Positions 1 through 8,725 of a stretch of 64,000 nucleotides of DNA are shown here, piece after piece. The stretch is from Actinomadura nitritigenes. Lineage in GTDB: Bacteria > Actinomycetota > Actinomycetes > Streptosporangiales > Streptosporangiaceae. The position numbers and the translations under genes are program-made. The notes under the pieces were generated by a model. The model was not told where the DNA came from. It saw only the letters and a program-made list of their open reading frames with translations, and did not search any database. How positions within the stretch are numbered: the stretch's first letter is position 1; every line of letters begins with the position of its first letter. The stretch covers positions 224,820 to 288,819 of the forward strand of contig NZ_JAGEOK010000013.1 in NCBI RefSeq assembly GCF_017573545.1, given 5' to 3'.

Positions 1-517
1 ACGCCGTCAGCATCTTGGTGTTCTGCACCGGGTCCATCTGCTGCGACTGCTGGAGCAGCTGGTCGACGTTCAGGCCGGACCGCTTGCCGACCTCGTCCAG
101 CGACATCTTCACCCAGGGCTTGGCGGACGCGCCGCCGCCGAGCTGCGCCAGCTGCGGGATCTTCATGTAGATGGTGCGGCCGACCAGCACCTCCTTCATG
201 CCGGCCATCGACCTGCCGCCGACCGACATGCTGCCGAAGTCCATGCTGAAGGCGAGGTCCGGCTTGGTCCGGTACTGCATCGTCCCGGACATGGTGATGT
301 CGCCCGTGGGCGAGCCCGTCGACGTCATCGACATGTCGGCCTGGAACGAGTCGATCTTCCCGGTCTTCTGGGCCGTCCTGCCGAGCGCCTCCGCGGCGGT
401 CAGCTTGATGTTCTTGCCGGCCTCGTCCACCTTGTTCCCGGCGTCGCCGAGACAGCCGGTCAGCGCGAGGGCGAGGCCGGCGGCGACCGCCGTGCCCGCG
501 GCGAAACGTCGGATCAT
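1..517 (-). CDS. LppX/LprG-like lipoprotein (C-terminus beyond window)
   Basis: Secreted lipoprotein fragment. Translation from the ATG at 517 gives a short basic N-terminus, a hydrophobic stretch and the lipobox LALTGC, with the acylated cysteine at residue 22. The mature part (DAGNKVDEAGKNIKLTAAEA onward, with repeated beta-rich segments such as FQADMSMTSTGSPTG) resembles the LppX/LprAFG (LolA-like) fold that binds lipids at the cell surface. A GAGGAG ribosome site sits about 8 bases upstream. The gene continues past base 1, so its end is unseen. It is clearly paralogous to the next gene (shared K-LT/LSA-EAL opening and the MKIPQLAQ/AKVPQLAQ segment). The fold assignment is inference from pattern. 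Confidence 0.72.
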   Translation of the reverse strand, partial: MIRRFAAGTAVAAGLALALTGCLGDAGNKVDEAGKNIKLTAAEALGRTAQKTGKIDSFQADMSMTSTGSPTGDITMSGTMQYRTKPDLAFSMDFGSMSVGGRSMAGMKEVLVGRTIYMKIPQLAQLGGGASAKPWVKMSLDEVGKRSGLNVDQLLQQSQQMDPVQNTKMLTA

Positions 518-635
518 GGGTGCATCTCCTCGGTCTGCGTCATGAGGCCCGGACGCTCGGACCGGACCCTCTATGAGACGCAGGGGAGACTAGCGGGGTT
601 CGATCTGTCCCGTGTCGCCCGGTGTGACCCGTGTG

Positions 636-1487
636 TCAGTTACCGCGGAGGAGCGAGCCCAGCGACATGGTGCCGACCTGGTCGGACGGCGGCGCGTTCA
701 CCCCGAAGGACTTGCCGTAGTCGCTGTACAGCACCGTCACCGAGCCGTTGTCGCCCTGCTTGTCGGACGCCTTGGACACGAGCTTGCGCGGCAGGTTGTT
801 CCCGTCCGTCCACAGATCGAAGTCGATCTTGCCGTTGGCGTGGTCCTTCGGCAGCCACCCGTCGACCTTGTCCCGGGTCTGGGCGTCGAGCCGGTTCAGC
901 GCGTCCTTGACGGTGACCGTGCCCGCGTAGTGGACGGTCTTGACGCCGTCGATCGTCTCGGTGCCGACCCGGTGGGCGTCCTTCGAGCCGGTGAACATCT
1001 TGGTCTGCTCGGCCGGGTTCACCTTCTCGACCTGGTTCACCAGGCTCTGCACGTCGAAGCCGGTGCGCTGGGACACCTGGTTCACGTCGATCTTCACCCA
1101 CGGCTTGCCGCCGCTGATGAACTGCGCGAGCTGCGGCACCTTGGCGTAGAGCGTGTTGTCGGTGAAGATCGCCTGGCCCTTGGCGCCCGGCACGGTCTGC
1201 CCGTTGTGGGTCACGTCGTCGAGCTGCGCGCTGAACTTCAGCGCCGGCTTGAGCCGGAACTGGCCCGTCGCGTGGATCTTCCCGGAGTCCGAGCCGCTGC
1301 CGGTGACGGTCAGGTCGGCCTTGAAGGTGTCCGACTCCGCCGTCTTCTGTGACGATCTCAGCAGCGCCTCGTTGGCGCTGAGCTTCATGTTCGCGTTCGA
1401 GCCCGACCCGTCCCCGTTGCACCCGGACAGGAGGAGCGCGGCACCTACGGCGGTGCCTCCGGCGGCCACTACCAGTCGTCGGTTCAT
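636..1487 (-). CDS. LppX/LprG-like lipoprotein
   Basis: A 283-residue lipoprotein. It starts at the ATG at 1487, preceded by AAGGGAGG, and carries a signal peptide ending in the lipobox LLLSGC (Cys23). The mature domain shows the alternating beta pattern of LolA-like lipid-carrier lipoproteins, with the segments GKIHATGQFRLKPALKFSAQ and DFDLWTDGNNLPRKLVSK. The C-terminus is GSLLRGN. It should sit on the outer face of the membrane, possibly moving hydrophobic cargo; the substrate is unknown. It is a tandem paralogue of the partial gene at 1-517 and lies downstream of a third, membrane-anchored relative. Lipoprotein genes of this type are commonly found next to rplKA in actinobacteria. An open frame in the same phase extends far upstream to 2564, but it lacks coding character there. 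Confidence 0.82.
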   Translation of the reverse strand: MNRRLVVAAGGTAVGAALLLSGCNGDGSGSNANMKLSANEALLRSSQKTAESDTFKADLTVTGSGSDSGKIHATGQFRLKPALKFSAQLDDVTHNGQTVPGAKGQAIFTDNTLYAKVPQLAQFISGGKPWVKIDVNQVSQRTGFDVQSLVNQVEKVNPAEQTKMFTGSKDAHRVGTETIDGVKTVHYAGTVTVKDALNRLDAQTRDKVDGWLPKDHANGKIDFDLWTDGNNLPRKLVSKASDKQGDNGSVTVLYSDYGKSFGVNAPPSDQVGTMSLGSLLRGN

Positions 1488-1660
1488 GAGGTTTCGGCCT
1501 CCCTTGTCGCCCTGCTGGTGTTCCCAGTCTGTCGAGGCGCTAACGGCGCTACATCCCCCGGTGGTACGAACGGGGCTGAGACCGGTACGACCATCGGCGT
1601 ACCCCTCGCATGGCCGAACGGCCATGTGCCAGAGCGCGCGCGGCGGGCTTTTCGGGGGCG

Positions 1661-2527
1661 TCAGCGGTAGGAGCCGAACGTCATGGAGCCGGCGAACGTC
1701 CCGTCGGGCGCCGTCGCGGACAGCCCGATCGTCGCCGGACGGTCCTGCTTGCCCGACCACAGGTCGAGCGAGACGCCGACGTCGTCCGGGACGACCTTGC
1801 GGACCTCGTCCGCGGACTCCTTCGGCAGCAGGCCGTACACGCTGCCCATCAGCGCCTGCGCGAGGTAGTGGGTGCGGCCGCCCGTGTCCGGGCCGGTCAC
1901 CACGTTGCCGGGCACCCCGCGGATGATGTAGGTGAACTGCCGCGGGTCCGACCCCGTCCGCAGCTTCTCCAGCTGCGCGGCGCTGAGCTTGGACTTCGTC
2001 CACTTCTCGCCGTCGAACCCGGACAGCGTGCTCCCGCTCACGATCACCTTCTGCGTGATCTTGCTGAGCGTGCCGTCCTTCATCGTCTGCGTGACGCCGA
2101 CCGCGTTCATCGAGAACGCGGGCCACAGGCTGATCGTCGCGGTCTCGGACGCCTGCTTGTAGTCGCCGCCCGTCCCGATCGTCAGCTTCACGCTCGTCTT
2201 GCGGACGAACGACCTCAGCTCGGGGCCCGGCTTCGGCGACGGGTTCGCCGCGGTGCCGCCCGGTCCGGCCGTCCGCCCGCCCGGCGCGCCGGCGCCCGCG
2301 CCGCCGCCGGTGCCCGGTGCGCCGGAGGCGGACGGCGCCACCGCGCCCGACGCGGCGTTGTTCGGGTCGGCCGGATCCGCCTGCGCCATCTGCGCGCTCG
2401 GCGGCAGGGCGCCCGAGTCCTTCGACGACATGACGCCGGTCTTCACCGCCATCAGGATCGCGGTGGGCACCACGGCCACGGCCGTGACGGCGGAGACGGC
2501 GATGATCCGGTCGGTTCGGCGCTTCAC
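1661..2527 (-). CDS. Membrane-anchored LolA-like secreted protein
   Basis: A 288-residue protein from a GTG start. It has one N-terminal membrane segment (IIAVSAVTAVAVVPTAILMA), then a long Ala/Pro/Gly-rich linker (about residues 40-110) and an exported beta-rich domain. There is no lipobox cysteine, so it is anchored by the uncleaved helix or processed by signal peptidase I. The C-terminal domain (TISLWPAFSMNAVG, EKWTKSKLSAAQLEKLRTG, SLDLWSGKQDRPATIGLSA) resembles the two lipoproteins downstream on the same strand, which suggests a small family expansion. No enzymatic motif is visible. The function is unknown; a cell-envelope lipid or signal-binding role is inference. Confidence 0.7.
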   Translation of the reverse strand: MKRRTDRIIAVSAVTAVAVVPTAILMAVKTGVMSSKDSGALPPSAQMAQADPADPNNAASGAVAPSASGAPGTGGGAGAGAPGGRTAGPGGTAANPSPKPGPELRSFVRKTSVKLTIGTGGDYKQASETATISLWPAFSMNAVGVTQTMKDGTLSKITQKVIVSGSTLSGFDGEKWTKSKLSAAQLEKLRTGSDPRQFTYIIRGVPGNVVTGPDTGGRTHYLAQALMGSVYGLLPKESADEVRKVVPDDVGVSLDLWSGKQDRPATIGLSATAPDGTFAGSMTFGSYR

Positions 2528-2678
2528 AGGGACGATTCAACACCAAACACACCAACCACAACAAAACAATCCGTCCAATAGGATTGTCCTGATCCGGCCC
2601 CGGAGCGCGGTATCCCGCAGGTCGGCGGCATGATCACGGCGCGGCGCCCCCCGACCCGGCCCCCTGCGCGACGGAGCC

Positions 2679-4214
2679 TCAGCCCTCGGCGAGGCGGTCG
2701 CGGAGCACCGACTTGCGGACCTTGCCGGTGCCGGTGCGCGGCAGCGCGTCGACGTACTCGATGCGGCGCGGCGTCTTGAACCCGGCGAGCCTCGCCCTGC
2801 ACGCGCCGATCAGCTCCTCGTCCGCCGGCCGCGCGCCGTCGGCCACGATCACCGCGCACACCGACTGGCCCCAGCGCGGGTCCGGCAGCCCGACCACGGC
2901 GACCTCCCCGACGCCCGGGACCGTGCGCAGCACGTCCTCCACCTCCCGGGACGAGACGTTCTCGCCCCCGGTGACGATCACGTCCTTGAGGCGGTCGACC
3001 AGGTAGAGGTAGCCGTCCTCGTCGACGCGGCCGACGTCGCCGGTGCGGAACCAGCCCCCCGCGAACGCCTCCGCCGTCGCGTCCGGATCGTCCCAGTAGC
3101 CGGGCGTCACCTGCGCGCCCCGCACCACGACCTCGCCGAGCGCGCCCGGCGGGACGGGCGCCCCGTCCTCCCCCACCACCCGGATCTCGACGCCCTCGGC
3201 GGGACGTCCCGCCGACGCCGCCAGATCCGGCCGCGACGCGATGGCGGCCCGGTGGTCGTCCGGGGACAGGAACGTCGCGTTCCCGGACAGCTCCGTCATG
3301 CCGAAGCCCTGGTTGAGGTCGCAGCCGAGCACGCCGTGCACGCGGCGCAGCAGCGGGACCGGCATCGGCGCCGACCCGTACGAGACCACCCGCAGGCCGC
3401 CGCGCAGCACCTCCAGCGCCGCCGGGTCGTCGCCCAGGTGCGCGAGCAGGTCCTCCAGCATGGTCGGCGCCAGCGACACGTTCGTGACGCCGTGCCGGCG
3501 CACCGCCTCCACCAGGTCCGCCGGACGGAACCGCCGCATCACCACGGCATGCCTCCGGTACAGGTGATGCAGCATCACCTGGTAGCCCGCCACGTGGCAG
3601 AGCGGGAACGGCGTGCAGAACACGTCGCCCGGACGGACCGGCCGCCCCGACGCCGACACCCGCAGGCCCGCGAGCAGGCTCCCGTGCGTGAGCCGCACCC
3701 CCTTGGGACGGCCCGTCGTCCCGCTGGTGAACATCAGCCACGCGACGCCGTCCGGGCCCGTCTCCGTGCGGGCCAGACGTCCCGGCGCGTCCCGGGGCAG
3801 GTCGGTGACGAGCACGAGCGGAGGACGATCGTCGCCGAGCTCCCCCTCGGCGGCGAGCCGGTCGAGCAGGTCCGTCTCGCCGAGCACGAGCGACGCGCCG
3901 CTGCGCGCGATTTGGTCGGCCCACTCGCGCGGATGCAGCCGCTGGTTGAGCGGCACGAGGACGCGGCCGTCGCGCGGCACCCCGTAGTAGGCGGCCACGT
4001 ACTCCGGCCGGTTGTGCGCGAGCAGCGCCACGCGCGCCCCCGGCGGACACCGCTCGCCGAGATAGGCGCTGAGGGTGTCCGTCCGCGCGCGCAACTCCCG
4101 GAACGTCCAGGTCGTCCCGTCCACCGACAGCGCCGGAGCGTCGGGGGCGGCGTCCGCCGCCGCGTCGAGCACGTCGTAGAGCCGGTGAAGGTCCCCGCGC
4201 GGCGATCCGCCCAT
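2679..4214 (-). CDS. Acyl-CoA synthetase / AMP-dependent ligase
   Basis: Class I adenylate-forming enzyme of 511-512 residues. It should activate a carboxylic acid as acyl-AMP and transfer it to CoA in the cytosol. All core motifs are intact: the phosphate loop FTSGTTGRPKG (about 163-173), the adenine motif GFGMTE (304-309), YWDDPDAT followed by GWFRTGD (about 374-394), the hinge DRLKD (408-412) and the catalytic lysine in GTGKVRK (Lys499). Either the GTG at 4217 or the adjacent ATG at 4214 can be the start; GAGGAGAGGGG lies just upstream. Substrate specificity (fatty versus aromatic acid) cannot be read. It is transcribed in the same direction as the flanking genes but separated from rplA by a terminator. 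Confidence 0.9.
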   Translation of the reverse strand: MGGSPRGDLHRLYDVLDAAADAAPDAPALSVDGTTWTFRELRARTDTLSAYLGERCPPGARVALLAHNRPEYVAAYYGVPRDGRVLVPLNQRLHPREWADQIARSGASLVLGETDLLDRLAAEGELGDDRPPLVLVTDLPRDAPGRLARTETGPDGVAWLMFTSGTTGRPKGVRLTHGSLLAGLRVSASGRPVRPGDVFCTPFPLCHVAGYQVMLHHLYRRHAVVMRRFRPADLVEAVRRHGVTNVSLAPTMLEDLLAHLGDDPAALEVLRGGLRVVSYGSAPMPVPLLRRVHGVLGCDLNQGFGMTELSGNATFLSPDDHRAAIASRPDLAASAGRPAEGVEIRVVGEDGAPVPPGALGEVVVRGAQVTPGYWDDPDATAEAFAGGWFRTGDVGRVDEDGYLYLVDRLKDVIVTGGENVSSREVEDVLRTVPGVGEVAVVGLPDPRWGQSVCAVIVADGARPADEELIGACRARLAGFKTPRRIEYVDALPRTGTGKVRKSVLRDRLAEG

Positions 4215-4311
4215 CACGCCCCTCTCCTCGCGATCCGGCGACGCAATCTACCGGCCGGCCGGACCGCCGGACCCGCCGATGCCGCTCAGCGGAACGGGCC
4301 CCGCAGACGCA

Positions 4312-4344
4312 GGCAGGGCGCCTCCGGAATGGAGACGCCCTGCC
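4312..4344 (-). terminator. Terminator after rplKA
   Basis: A 14-bp stem (GGCAGGGCG..CTCC pairing with GGAG..CGCCCTGCC, one C/A mismatch) around a five-base loop lies 38 bases past the rplA stop. There is no strong T-tract, which is usual for intrinsic terminators in high-GC actinobacteria. Confidence 0.7.
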
Positions 4345-4382
4345 GTTTCGCCCGTTTCACCCGCGGGCGGGGAAGCCCGTGA

Positions 4383-5099
4383 TCAGGCCTCGTCGAGCTC
4401 CGCGGTGAGGTTGCGGACCGCGTTCGGGTCGACGGGGATGCTCGGCCCCATCGACGTCGTCAGCGCCGCCTTCTTCACGTACCGGCCCTTGGCCGCGGAC
4501 GGCTTGAGCCGCTGGATCTCCTCGACCGCCGCCGCGTAGTTCTCCACCAGCTGGCGCTCGTTGAACGACGCCTTGCCGATGATGAAGTGCAGGTTCGCGT
4601 GCCGGTCCACCCGGAACTCGATCTTGCCGCCCTTGATGTCGCTGACGGCCTTGGCCACGTCCATCGTCACGGTGCCGGTCTTCGGGTTCGGCATCAGGCC
4701 GCGCGGACCGAGCACCCGGCCGAGGCGGCCGACCTTGCCCATCTGGTCCGGCGTCGCCACGACCGCGTCGAACTCCAGGAAACCGCCCTGGATCCGCTCG
4801 ATCATGTCGTCCGACCCGACCAGGTCGGCGCCGGCCTCGCGGGCCTCCTCCGCCTTCGCGCCGCCCGCGAACACCAGCACGCGGGCGGTCTTGCCGGTGC
4901 CGTGCGGCAGGTTGACGGTGCCGCGGACCATCTGGTCGGCCTTGCGGGGGTCGACACCGAGCCGCAGCGCGACCTCGACGGTCGCGTCGAACTTGGTGAC
5001 GGTGGTCTCCTTGGCCAGCTTGACGGCCTCGACCGGGCTGTACAGCCGCTCCCGGTCGATCTTCTCGGCCGCCGCGCGGTAGCCCTTGCTGCGCTTCAT
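4383..5099 (-). CDS. rplA: 50S ribosomal protein L1
   Basis: L1 of 238 residues (MKRSKGYRAAAEKIDRERLY start), the normal length. It forms the mobile L1 stalk of the large subunit near the E site and in many bacteria represses its own operon by binding the mRNA leader. The signature region is intact: GKTARVLVFAGGAKAEEA, then VLGPRGLMPNPKTGTVT and IEFRVDRHANLHFIIGKASF. It follows rplK by 61 bases in the same direction. The start at 5099 is preceded by GGAACGAGC with a purine-rich leader. Longer in-frame upstream sequence overlaps the rplK frame and is not coding. Confidence 0.98.
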   Translation of the reverse strand: MKRSKGYRAAAEKIDRERLYSPVEAVKLAKETTVTKFDATVEVALRLGVDPRKADQMVRGTVNLPHGTGKTARVLVFAGGAKAEEAREAGADLVGSDDMIERIQGGFLEFDAVVATPDQMGKVGRLGRVLGPRGLMPNPKTGTVTMDVAKAVSDIKGGKIEFRVDRHANLHFIIGKASFNERQLVENYAAAVEEIQRLKPSAAKGRYVKKAALTTSMGPSIPVDPNAVRNLTAELDEA

Positions 5100-5160
5100 G
5101 CTCGTTCCTCCAAGGAACTCGTGGTACGGGCCGCGCCCGGCCCTGCCACTGGGTGGTGAA

Positions 5161-5589
5161 CTACTTGACCTCGATGCCCATCGACCGCGCGGTGCCCGCG
5201 ACGATCTTCTCCGCGGCCGCCAGGTCCTTGGCGTTGAGGTCGGGCATCTTGGTCGTGGCGATCTCGCGGATCTGGTCCGCGGTGACCGAGCCGACCTTGG
5301 TCTTGTGCGGCTCGCCGCTGCCCTTCTCCACACCGGCGGCCTTCAGGATGAGCTGCGCGGCCGGCGGGGTCTTGGTGACGAACGAGAACGACCGGTCCTC
5401 GTAGATGGTGATCTCTACGGGGATGACATTGCCGCGCTGGGACTCCGTGGCAGCGTTGTACTGCTTGCAGAAGTCCATGATGTTGACGCCGTGCGGGCCG
5501 AGCGCGGTACCCACCGGCGGCGCCGGGGTGGCCTGGCCCGCCTGGAGCTGGACCTTGACCAGCGCGGCGATCTTCTTCTTCGGAGGCAT
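5161..5589 (-). CDS. rplK: 50S ribosomal protein L11
   Basis: L11 of 142 residues. It binds the thiostrepton/GTPase-centre region of 23S rRNA and is needed for RelA-type stringent sensing. Recognised from MPPKKKIAALVKVQLQAGQA, the proline-rich TPAPPVGTALGPHGVNIM segment and the C-terminal RNA-binding part ending in TARSMGIEVK. It sits upstream of rplA and downstream of nusG, as in nearly all actinobacteria, with a 225-base leader containing hairpins that could hold an L1-binding or attenuation site. Confidence 0.98.
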   Translation of the reverse strand: MPPKKKIAALVKVQLQAGQATPAPPVGTALGPHGVNIMDFCKQYNAATESQRGNVIPVEITIYEDRSFSFVTKTPPAAQLILKAAGVEKGSGEPHKTKVGSVTADQIREIATTKMPDLNAKDLAAAEKIVAGTARSMGIEVK

Positions 5590-5687
5590 GCGAACCCCTA
5601 TGTCCCATGTATCGGTGGTTCCGACTCCCGGTCACCCGGGCAACACGGCGCTGGGACGCGTCCGCCGTGTAGGAACCGCTGGAATCT

Positions 5688-5772
5688 CCCCGCGTGCGCG
5701 GGGCCGATCGGTGCCGCTCGTCCGACGATCGGGACGAGCACCGGGCCGTCCCGCCGAGGCGAGGACGGCCCG
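5688..5772 (-). promoter_or_regulatory. Three hairpins in the nusG-rplK intergenic leader
   Basis: Read on the minus strand between nusG and rplK. A 10-bp stem (5742-5751 with 5763-5772, GGGCCGTCC type) closest to nusG resembles a terminator. Next come an 8-bp stem GCTCGTCC/GGACGAGC (5716-5723 with 5732-5739) and a 7-bp stem CCCCGCG/CGCGGGG (5688-5694 with 5697-5703). The first may end the secE-nusG transcript. The others lie in the rplKA leader, where L1 autoregulation is known in other bacteria. A specific L1 motif was not identified. Confidence 0.5.
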
Positions 5773-5814
5773 TCAAGAATACGTGCTGATCGGACCGCGC
5801 CGTCCGGGCGGCGG

Positions 5815-6705
5815 TCAGATCTTGGAGACCTGGTTGAAGCTCAGCTCGACCGGGGTCTCGCGGCCGAAGATCGACACCAGCACCTTGAGCTTCTGCTGCT
5901 CGGCGTTGATCTCGTTGACGGTGGCGGGGAGGGTGGCGAACGGGCCGTCCATGACGGTGACCGACTCGCCGACCTCGAAGTCGACGGTGGCGGCGACCTT
6001 GGCCTGCTCCTTGGCCTTGGCGACGCCCTCCTCCGGCTCGGGCGCCAGCAGGTTCGCGACCTCGTCCAGGCTCAGCGGGGACGGCTTGTTCAGCAGGCCG
6101 ACGAACCCGGTCACGCCCGGCGTGTTGCGGACCGCGGCCCACGACTCGTCGGTCAGCTCCATCCGGACGAGGATGTAGCCCGGCAGGACCTTCTCGTTGA
6201 CCTTCTGCCGCTTGCCGCCCTTGATCTCGGTCACCTCGTGCTGGGGGACCTCGATCTGGAAGATGTAGTCCTCCATGTTGAGGGTCTGGGTGCGGGTCTC
6301 GATGTTGGTCTTGACCCGGTTCTCGTACCCCGCGTAGGAGTGCACGACGTACCAGTCGCCCGGCTGGAGGCGCAGCTGCATCTTGAAGTCGGCGTACGGG
6401 TCGGCGGGCGGCTCGGCCTCGGCCTCTTCGGCCTCGCCTTCCTCGTCCTCGCCCTCCGCGCCGGCGGGCACGTCCGCGGCGTCCGCGCCCTCGACGGCCT
6501 CGGCGAGGTCGGCGGCGTCCGCGGCGGCGTCGGGCGCGACGCCCTCGCCCTCGAGCTTCTCGTCCGCGGGCTCGGCCTCGCCGGCGGCGACGGCGGCCTC
6601 GGCCGCGTCCTCGGCGGGCTCGGCCGCCTGGCCGGCCGCAGCAGCCGCGGCGGACTGGGCCTCGTCAACGGCCTCGTCGTAGGGCGGCTGTGAGGGCTCG
6701 GACAC
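5815..6705 (-). CDS. nusG: Transcription termination/antitermination protein NusG
   Basis: NusG of 296 residues from a GTG start. It binds RNA polymerase, modulating pausing and Rho termination and coupling transcription to ribosomes. The NGN domain begins near residue 115 (GDWYVVHSYAGYENRVKTNI) and contains LPGYILVRM. The KOW domain lies at the C-terminus (VGESVTVMDGPFATLPATV, ending FNQVSKI). Residues 1-105 are an Ala/Glu/Asp-rich, probably disordered extension. Such acidic extensions are common in actinobacterial NusG, but this one is long. It lies downstream of secE with a short gap, in one operon. Confidence 0.97.
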   Translation of the reverse strand: MSEPSQPPYDEAVDEAQSAAAAAAGQAAEPAEDAAEAAVAAGEAEPADEKLEGEGVAPDAAADAADLAEAVEGADAADVPAGAEGEDEEGEAEEAEAEPPADPYADFKMQLRLQPGDWYVVHSYAGYENRVKTNIETRTQTLNMEDYIFQIEVPQHEVTEIKGGKRQKVNEKVLPGYILVRMELTDESWAAVRNTPGVTGFVGLLNKPSPLSLDEVANLLAPEPEEGVAKAKEQAKVAATVDFEVGESVTVMDGPFATLPATVNEINAEQQKLKVLVSIFGRETPVELSFNQVSKI

Positions 6706-6799
6706 GGTGACTCTCTCTCCGGACGTCTGCGGTGATGGATTGGCGGTGCTTCTCGGCGGGTGGTGCGGCCGGGCGGCGGTGGCCGCTCCGCGACCGGCC

Positions 6800-7048
6800 T
6801 CAGCCGAAGATCTTGTAGATCCCCTGCTGCAGGCCGTAGTCGAAGCCGGACACGATCGCGACCATGATGAGCACGAACACCAGGGACACCGTCGTGTAGG
6901 TGACGAGCTCCCGGCGGGTCGGCCAGATGACCTTGCGCAGTTCGGCGATGACCTGGCGCACGAACAGCGCCGGAGTGGTCCGCGTGGGAGCGGACTTCCC
7001 CTTGCCCTCGTCCTTGGCCGCGGCCTCGCCGCGCGTCTCAGTCGCCAT
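6800..7048 (-). CDS. secE: Preprotein translocase subunit SecE
   Basis: Small SecE of 82 residues with a charged N-terminus and a single C-terminal membrane helix (TYTTVSLVFVLIMVAIVSGF). The conserved amphipathic segment before the helix, IAELRKVIWPTRRELVTY, is intact. It stabilises SecY in the SecYEG channel. It lies between tRNA-Trp and nusG on the same strand, the standard arrangement. Confidence 0.96.
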   Translation of the reverse strand: MATETRGEAAAKDEGKGKSAPTRTTPALFVRQVIAELRKVIWPTRRELVTYTTVSLVFVLIMVAIVSGFDYGLQQGIYKIFG

Positions 7049-7170
7049 TGCCGCCGTTCACCTCATAGGTCGTGTTCCAACCACCGAGTGGTTGTCGCGC
7101 GGACCCGCGCCGCGGAACGCCACGGCGGGTGCCGTGGCGCGGCCGGCACCGGTGCGCGCACCGCACCTCG

Positions 7171-7243
7171 CAGGGCAGGAGGGACTCGAACCCCCAACCG
7201 CCGGTTTTGGAGACCGGAGCTCTACCAATTGAGCCACTGCCCT
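7171..7243 (-). tRNA. tRNA-Trp (CCA)
   Basis: A 73-nt cloverleaf. Acceptor AGGGCAG pairs with CTGCCCT, followed by G as discriminator. The D arm GCTC/GAGC and T arm with GGTTCGAGTCC are present. The anticodon loop CTCCAAA reads CCA. The 3' CCA is not encoded. It stands 122 bases upstream of secE, as in other actinobacteria. Confidence 0.97.
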
Positions 7244-7499
7244 TCATTCTCCGGCTAAGGAGAACACCCCGGCCGCGGGACCGGGTCGGTGCCGTGCCCC
7301 AGCTTACGGCCTCTTGGGGATGCCCGTGTGCGGACAGGGTCGTATGCCGGTGACGCGTCACTAGGGAGAGGAGTCTACGTCGCCGAGGGCTCCGCGTCGA
7401 ACCGGACGGCGCGGAAACCCGCGCGGCCGCCGCGAACGCCGCGCCACCGGCCCCGATATATCGCTCAGGTCATGGCCTCGCTTCTGTAACGATAGGGAT

Positions 7500-8711
7500 A
7501 TGAGCATCGACCGTCCTCGCATCTCCAAGCGCATCGCCGCGATATCCGAGTCCGCCACGCTGGCCGTGGACGCCAAGGCCAAGGCCCTGAAGGCGGCGGG
7601 CCGCCCGGTCATCGGCTTCGGCGCGGGCGAGCCCGACTTCCCGACGCCGGACTACATCGTCGAGGCGGCGGTCACCGCCTGCCGGGTGCCCCGCTTCCAC
7701 AAGTACACGCCGGCGGGCGGGCTGCCCGAGCTGCGCGCCGCCATCGCCGAGAAGACCGAGCGGGACTCCGGCTACAAGGTGGACGCGTCGCAGGTCCTGG
7801 TGACCAACGGCGGCAAGCAGGCGGTGTACGAGGCGTTCGCGGCGCTGCTCGACCCGGGCGACGAGGTGCTCGTCCCGACCCCGTACTGGACGACCTACCC
7901 CGAGTCGATCAAGCTGGCGGGCGGCGTGCCGGTGGACGTGGTCGCCGACGAGACCACCGGCTACAAGGTGAGCGTCGAGCAGCTGGAGGCGGCCCGCACC
8001 GACCGGACGAAGGTGCTGCTGTTCGTCTCCCCGTCCAACCCGACGGGCGCGGTCTACTCGCGCGGCGAGATCGAGGCGATCGGCCGGTGGGCCGACGAGC
8101 ACGGCCTCTGGGTGATCACGGACGAGATCTACGAGCACCTGGTGTACGGGGACGCCGAGTTCCACTCGATGCCCGTCGTGGTGCCGGAGCTGGCCGACCG
8201 CACCCTGGTGCTGAACGGGGTGGCGAAGACGTACGCGATGACCGGCTGGCGGGTGGGCTGGCTGATCGGCCCGGCGGACGTGGTGAAGGCCGCCGCGAAC
8301 ATGCAGTCGCACGCGACGTCCAACGTGGCGAACGTCTCGCAGGCCGCCGCGCTCGCCGCGGTGACCGGCGACCTGTCGGCGGTCGCGGAGATGCGCAAGG
8401 CGTTCGACCGGCGCCGCCAGACGATCGTGCGGATGCTGAACGAGATCCCCGGTGTGGTGTGCCCGGAGCCGGAGGGCGCGTTCTACGCGTACCCGTCGGT
8501 GAAGGCGCTGCTGGGCAAGGAGATCCGCGGCCGGCGCCCGGAGACGTCGGTGGAGCTGGCGTCGCTGATCCTGGAGGAGGCCGAGGTCGCGCTGGTGCCC
8601 GGCGAGGCGTTCGGCACCCCCGGCTACTTCCGCCTCTCCTACGCGCTGGGCGACGACGACCTCGTCGAGGGCGTCTCCCGCGTGGCGAAGCTCCTGAACG
8701 AGGCGAGCTAA
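7500..8711 (+). CDS. aspC: Pyridoxal-phosphate aspartate aminotransferase
   Basis: Class I/II aminotransferase of 403 residues, cytosolic. It should interconvert aspartate and 2-oxoglutarate with oxaloacetate and glutamate, or act on related amino acids. PLP-site residues are visible: N180 in SPSNPTG, D208 and Y211 in WVITDEIYEHL, and the Schiff-base lysine K243 in GVAKTYAMTGWR. The C-terminal arginine region PGYFRLSYALGDDD is present. It diverges from tRNA-Trp/secE and is followed by a strong terminator. This gene beside secE is a conserved actinobacterial neighbourhood. Substrate choice within the aspartate/aromatic subfamily is inferred. Confidence 0.92.
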   Translation: MSIDRPRISKRIAAISESATLAVDAKAKALKAAGRPVIGFGAGEPDFPTPDYIVEAAVTACRVPRFHKYTPAGGLPELRAAIAEKTERDSGYKVDASQVLVTNGGKQAVYEAFAALLDPGDEVLVPTPYWTTYPESIKLAGGVPVDVVADETTGYKVSVEQLEAARTDRTKVLLFVSPSNPTGAVYSRGEIEAIGRWADEHGLWVITDEIYEHLVYGDAEFHSMPVVVPELADRTLVLNGVAKTYAMTGWRVGWLIGPADVVKAAANMQSHATSNVANVSQAAALAAVTGDLSAVAEMRKAFDRRRQTIVRMLNEIPGVVCPEPEGAFYAYPSVKALLGKEIRGRRPETSVELASLILEEAEVALVPGEAFGTPGYFRLSYALGDDDLVEGVSRVAKLLNEAS

Positions 8712-8725
8712 CCCGAGCAGGAACA

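Noticed and set aside
1488..2564. Upstream extension of the lipoprotein frame to 642 codons
   Set aside because: The Arg-rich part shadows the gene at 1661-2527; the lipobox and ribosome site fix the start at 1487.
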